Below are positions 21,858 through 25,479 of a DNA stretch of 25,479 bases, one piece after another (position 1 is the stretch's first letter; the number at the start of each line of letters is the position of its first letter). The DNA is from an uncultured Coriobacteriaceae bacterium (GTDB lineage Bacteria > Actinomycetota > Coriobacteriia > Coriobacteriales > Eggerthellaceae), in contig USAB01000020.1 in the NCBI GenBank assembly GCA_900552585.1, positions 1 to 25,479 of the forward strand. Direction: 5' to 3'. The translations under genes were made by a program, and so were the position numbers. The notes below the pieces were generated by a model, which was not told the DNA's origin, did no database searches, and was given only the letters and a program-made list of their open reading frames with translations.

Positions 21858-22904
21858 ATGGGATCTCACGGAACATCTGAATCGAGGCGCGCGTTCGACG
21901 AAGACGGCGCGTTGAAGACGCATATCGGCGGCCAGGCGCTTATCGAGGGTGTCATGATGCGCGGCCGCTACAATTGGGCGGCGGCGGTGCGCGAGCCCGA
22001 CGGCAGCATCTATGTCGAGGAGCACGATCTGGCTTCGGGCAAGGATAAGAACCGTTGGCTCTACTGGCCCATCATCCGCGGGTGCACGGCATTCGTCGAA
22101 TCGCTTGCGCTGGGCTACAAGGCGCTGTCCATTGCCAGCCAGCATGCCTTCTCCGAAGAAGGGGAGGACGGTGAGGACGATTTCGAGTTCGGATCGGGCG
22201 CCATGGCCGTATCCATGATCGTGGGCATGGTGCTGGGCATTGCATTGTTCATCGTAGTTCCGGCGGTTCTGACGAACGTCATGGTGGGCGAGTACGACGA
22301 CCGCACCGTGCTGTGGAACATCATCGACGGCGTACTGCGTGTGGGAATCTTCGTGTTCTACATCTGGCTCATAGGCCAGATGAGCGACATCAAGCGCATG
22401 TTCGGTTTCCACGGGGCGGAGCATAAGACGATCCACTGCTATGAGCACGGCCTTCCGCTGACGCCCGAGAACGCACGCAGCTTCCCGCGTCTCCATGTGC
22501 GCTGCGGAACGGCGTTCCTGATCATGGTCATGATCATTGCCATCATCGTCTATACGGTGACGCCGCTGAACGCGCTCATCGATGCCTGGGGCATCCACGA
22601 TACCGTGCCTAAGCTTGTCTTGGTCATGGTTGTGCGTGTGCTGCTGATGCCCGTTATCGCCGGCATATCGTACGAAGTCACGGTGAAATGGGCGGGCAGC
22701 CATCCGGAAAACAAGCTGGTGCGCATCGTGCTGTGGCCGGGCCTGCAGATGCAGCGTCTTACTACGAAGGAGCCCGACGACGAGCAGATCGCCTGCGCCA
22801 TCGCCGCCATGAAGCCCGTGCTGGAGCGCGAGCAGGCCGTTGCAGAGCATAAGGCCGCGCAGGCTGCTGCGCTTGCCGCCGCCCGCGCCGAAAGCGCCGC
22901 ATAG
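21858..22904 (+). CDS. DUF1385/YqhQ-family membrane protein
   Basis: The 348-residue protein has the family signatures GGQALIEGVMMRG near the start and FHGAEHKTIHCYE in the middle, whose clustered His/Glu/Cys suggests a metal-dependent or redox role. Membrane segments are at about 116-138, 157-178, 216-238 and 254-274. The last 45 residues form an Ala/Glu/Gln-rich tail. Members sit near prfA/prmC in many Gram-positives and their exact role is not established. The start ATG 21858 has GAAAGGA 12 bases upstream, a little far. The gene is independent of its neighbours; no terminator is seen before topA. Confidence 0.9.
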   Translation: MGSHGTSESRRAFDEDGALKTHIGGQALIEGVMMRGRYNWAAAVREPDGSIYVEEHDLASGKDKNRWLYWPIIRGCTAFVESLALGYKALSIASQHAFSEEGEDGEDDFEFGSGAMAVSMIVGMVLGIALFIVVPAVLTNVMVGEYDDRTVLWNIIDGVLRVGIFVFYIWLIGQMSDIKRMFGFHGAEHKTIHCYEHGLPLTPENARSFPRLHVRCGTAFLIMVMIIAIIVYTVTPLNALIDAWGIHDTVPKLVLVMVVRVLLMPVIAGISYEVTVKWAGSHPENKLVRIVLWPGLQMQRLTTKEPDDEQIACAIAAMKPVLEREQAVAEHKAAQAAALAAARAESAA

Positions 22905-23012
22905 CACCCCTGCTTTGTAAAAGATTTGGCAGAAGCTTGTTTTATTCTCTATAGCGCCTGTTCACACGCTTACGCACCACGCATCTTTCGGTAATTTGCC
23001 GTTCCGGTTTCC

Positions 23013-23040
23013 TTGTCATGCCTCAGAAGTACGGTATGAT
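23013..23040 (+). promoter_or_regulatory. Promoter of topA
   Basis: TTGTCA 23013-23018, a 16-base spacer and TATGAT 23035-23040 form a good sigma-70 type promoter about 45 bases before the GTG start. Confidence 0.7.
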
Positions 23041-23089
23041 AGCGGCGTTTTTATCCCCTCGCACGTTAAATCTGGGAAAGGGGTACCGT

Positions 23090-25479
23090 GTGAAACTCAT
23101 CGTTACCGAGAAGAATATCGCCGGCCAGAAGATATCCGAGCTTCTGGGCGTCGGCAAACCGAAGAATGACAAAGTCTATTCCACGCCCGTCTACCGGTTC
23201 AAGGACCGCGAAGGCGAAGAATGCGTGGTTATCGGCCTGCGCGGCCATATCCTCGAGCCCGATTTCGTGAAGCGGCTCGAATACAAGAAGAGCCGCGGCT
23301 GGAAGGGAATCGATGCGGATGGGAACAAGCTCGATGCCCATATTCCCTCGTCGCTGGAGAAGCCGCCCTACAAAACGAAGCGCAAGCCGTTCCTGAAGGA
23401 CGGCATCGACCTCAGCAGCTGGAAGATGGATGCGCTGCCGTATCTGGTGTATTCGCCCATCGAGAAGCTGCCGAAGGAAAAAGACCTCATCCGCGCCATG
23501 AAGAATCTGGCGAAGAAGGCCGACACGCTCGTCATCGCCACGGACTACGACCGCGAAGGCGAGCTGATCGGCATGGACGCGCTCAGCATGATGCGCGAAG
23601 TGAACGAGACGGCTCCCGTGTATCGCGCGCGCTACTCCGCCATCACGAAGGAAGAGATCACGCACGCGTTCGACAACCTGGTGGACGTGGACTTCAACCT
23701 TGCGAATGCCGGCGAGTCCCGCCAGGAGATCGACCTTATCTGGGGCGCCGTGCTCACGCGTTATCTGACGCTGGTGAAATTCGGTGGCTACGGCAACGTC
23801 CGCTCTGCCGGCCGCGTCCAAACGCCCACGCTTGCATTGGTCGTCGCCCGCGAACGCGAGCGCCTTGCATTCAAGCCTGAGGATTACTGGGTGGTCGCAG
23901 GCGATTTCGCAAAGGGCGAAGAGGCGTTCACCGCCGGCCATGCCACATCGCGCTTCAAGGTGGAGAAAGAGGCGCAGGACGTCATGGCCCATGTCGAAGG
24001 CCAGACGCAGGGCACGGTGTCCGCCATAGACAAGAAGCGCCGCAAGGTGAATCCGCCGGTGCCCTTCAACACCACATCGCTGATGGCGGCGGCAAGCTCC
24101 ATCGGCATCACGCCGGCGCGGACCATGCGCCTGGCCGAGAGCCTGTATATGGACGGCTACATCTCGTATCCCCGTGTAGACAACACGGTGTATCCCGCCT
24201 CCCTGGACCTGGAGGCCACGGTGAAGCGCCTTGCGGGCAACCCTGCGTACGAACCGTACTGCCGCCAGCTGCTGGGCAAGGGCCCGCTGACCGCCACGCG
24301 CGGAAAGCAGGAGACCACGGACCATCCGCCCATCTGCCCTACGAATGCCGCAACGCCCGAGAACCTGGGTCCGGCAGAATACAAGCTGTACAACCTTATC
24401 GCGCGCCGCTTCCTGGCAACGCTGTCCGAGCCGGCATTCATCGAGGGCACGAAGGTGACTATCGACGTGAATGGGGAGCCGTTCGCCGTGCGCGGCGACG
24501 TGCTTGCCGTTGCCGGTTTCCGCGGCATCTATCCGTACGGTCTGAAGAAGGACGAGCAGCTTCCCTCGCTGGAGCAGGGCGAGCAGGTTTCGTTCAACGG
24601 TGCCACGCTCACGAAGAAGCAGACCGAGCCTCCTGCCCGCTATTCGCAGGGCAAGCTGATTCAGGAGATGGAGAAGCGCGGGTTGGGCACGAAGTCCACG
24701 CGCCATTCCATCATCGAGCGCCTGTATACCGTAAAGTACGTGCAGAACAACCCCATCGAGCCCAGCGCGCTGGGCATGGCGGTCTGCGACGCCCTGGGAA
24801 CGTATGCGCCGCATGTGACCAGCAGCGATATGACCGCTGATCTGGAGCGCCAGATGACGCGCATCGCGGAAGGCGAGGAAGGCAAGGAGGAGGTTGTCGA
24901 CTCTTCCCGCAATATGCTCTCCGAGCAGCTGAACGAGTTGATGCCGCGACAGGAAGAGGTGAAGGAGGCGCTGGCGGATGCCGTGGCAGCAGACGCGTAC
25001 GTGGGCAAGTGCCCGAAGTGCGGCAAGGACCTGCAGCTGCGTGCCAGCCAGAAGAACCGCTCCATGTTCATCGGCTGTGCGGGATGGCCCGAATGCGACC
25101 AGACGTATCCGCTTCCCAGCGGCCGTATCGAGGCCCTTCCGGACCTGTGCCCCACGTGCGGCATGCCGCAGGTGAAGGTATCTGCGTTCCGCCAGAAGCC
25201 GCGCACGTTGTGCATTGACCCGAACTGCCCCACGAACGCGGAGCCCGATGTGGTCGTTGGCACGTGCCATGTTTGCGCCGAGCAGGGCAAGGACTTCAAG
25301 CTCATTGCCCACAAGAACCCGCGCACGCTGAAGCGCTCTATCACCTGCGAGAACTTCGACGAGTGTCAGACGCGCTACCCGCTGCCCCAGTACGGCGACA
25401 TCATTCCCACCGAGGAGGTGTGCGAGCACTGCGGCGCGCCCATGGTGGTCATCAAGACGGCCCGCGGGCCCTGGAAGCT
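23090..25479 (+). CDS. topA: DNA topoisomerase I (type IA), archaeal-like; 3' end beyond window
   Basis: The enzyme relaxes negative supercoils through a 5'-phosphotyrosine intermediate. 796 codons are visible from GTG 23090 (VKLIVTEKNIAGQKISELL; GGAAAGGGG upstream). The Toprim domain has E7 and D152-Y-D154-R-E156-G-E158. The catalytic Tyr is Y360 in DGYISYPRVDNTVYP. Bacterial TopA reads ITYMRTDS here, while archaeal TopA has ISYPRxDNTVYP, so this gene is of the archaeal type. From C641 the C-terminus carries CxxC zinc-binding modules: CPKCGKDL, CPTCGMPQ, CHVCAEQG and CEHCGAPM, each with a partner cysteine in CAGWPEC, CIDPNC or CENFDEC. The window edge truncates it within the fourth. Confidence 0.93.
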   Translation, partial: MKLIVTEKNIAGQKISELLGVGKPKNDKVYSTPVYRFKDREGEECVVIGLRGHILEPDFVKRLEYKKSRGWKGIDADGNKLDAHIPSSLEKPPYKTKRKPFLKDGIDLSSWKMDALPYLVYSPIEKLPKEKDLIRAMKNLAKKADTLVIATDYDREGELIGMDALSMMREVNETAPVYRARYSAITKEEITHAFDNLVDVDFNLANAGESRQEIDLIWGAVLTRYLTLVKFGGYGNVRSAGRVQTPTLALVVARERERLAFKPEDYWVVAGDFAKGEEAFTAGHATSRFKVEKEAQDVMAHVEGQTQGTVSAIDKKRRKVNPPVPFNTTSLMAAASSIGITPARTMRLAESLYMDGYISYPRVDNTVYPASLDLEATVKRLAGNPAYEPYCRQLLGKGPLTATRGKQETTDHPPICPTNAATPENLGPAEYKLYNLIARRFLATLSEPAFIEGTKVTIDVNGEPFAVRGDVLAVAGFRGIYPYGLKKDEQLPSLEQGEQVSFNGATLTKKQTEPPARYSQGKLIQEMEKRGLGTKSTRHSIIERLYTVKYVQNNPIEPSALGMAVCDALGTYAPHVTSSDMTADLERQMTRIAEGEEGKEEVVDSSRNMLSEQLNELMPRQEEVKEALADAVAADAYVGKCPKCGKDLQLRASQKNRSMFIGCAGWPECDQTYPLPSGRIEALPDLCPTCGMPQVKVSAFRQKPRTLCIDPNCPTNAEPDVVVGTCHVCAEQGKDFKLIAHKNPRTLKRSITCENFDECQTRYPLPQYGDIIPTEEVCEHCGAPMVVIKTARGPWK

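Noticed and set aside
23066..25429. A 787-residue open frame on the minus strand across topA
   Set aside because: It is antisense to the well-recognised topA gene; high GC at third codon positions keeps such shadow frames open. No family features.

Overview
The window looks like chromosomal DNA from a high-G+C Gram-positive actinobacterium of the class Coriobacteriia, most likely family Eggerthellaceae. This is inferred from the GC-rich third positions, the lipoprotein, sortase and L,D-transpeptidase genes, the actinobacterial galactofuranan-type glycosyltransferases and tRNA genes that encode CCA. No marker here fixes the species. There is no phage, insertion sequence, CRISPR array or resistance island.

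Layout. The window opens with the 3' end of recN (to 226), then about 350 bases without a gene that can fold into a strong structured leader. This leads into an amino-acid-type substrate-binding lipoprotein (577-1545). Two uncharacterised single-pass membrane proteins follow (1678-2121 and 2179-3345). Next is the translation operon infC-rpmI-rplT (3653-4807), with its own promoter, a leader containing an intrinsic terminator (attenuator), and an apparent ATA start codon for infC. A terminator, a short degenerate repeat patch and a minus-strand tRNA-Glu come next, then a zinc-ribbon membrane protein (minus), an orphan NifX/NifB-type protein (plus) and endonuclease IV (minus).

The central block (7513-13737) is a cell-surface polysaccharide locus. 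A GtrA-family membrane protein, a GlfT1-like GT2 and a 618-residue GlfT2-like GT2 read rightward. They converge on a leftward operon of ABC permease (Wzm), ABC ATPase (Wzt) and another GT2. The same set of families (GtrA-like Rv3789, GlfT1, GlfT2, Wzm/Wzt) builds and exports the galactan of mycobacterial arabinogalactan, so the block probably makes a galactofuranose-containing wall polymer. An L,D-transpeptidase (14028-15695) and rdgB (15763-16365) follow.

The right part holds a tRNA-Pro/tRNA-Gly pair and a terminator shared with a leftward class B sortase plus sortase-anchored surface protein operon. After these come a COG2509-type FAD-dependent dehydrogenase (minus), an Hsp20 small heat-shock gene with a structured 5' leader, a DUF1385/YqhQ membrane protein, and the first 796 codons of a DNA topoisomerase I whose active-site region reads like the archaeal form. 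The window ends inside this gene.

Several promoters share an extended -10 (TGn plus a TATAAT-like hexamer) with a poor -35. Most genes are ordinary housekeeping or envelope genes. The most notable points are the galactan-type locus, the archaeal-like TopA, the ATA start and attenuator of infC, and the foldable leader at 385-500.
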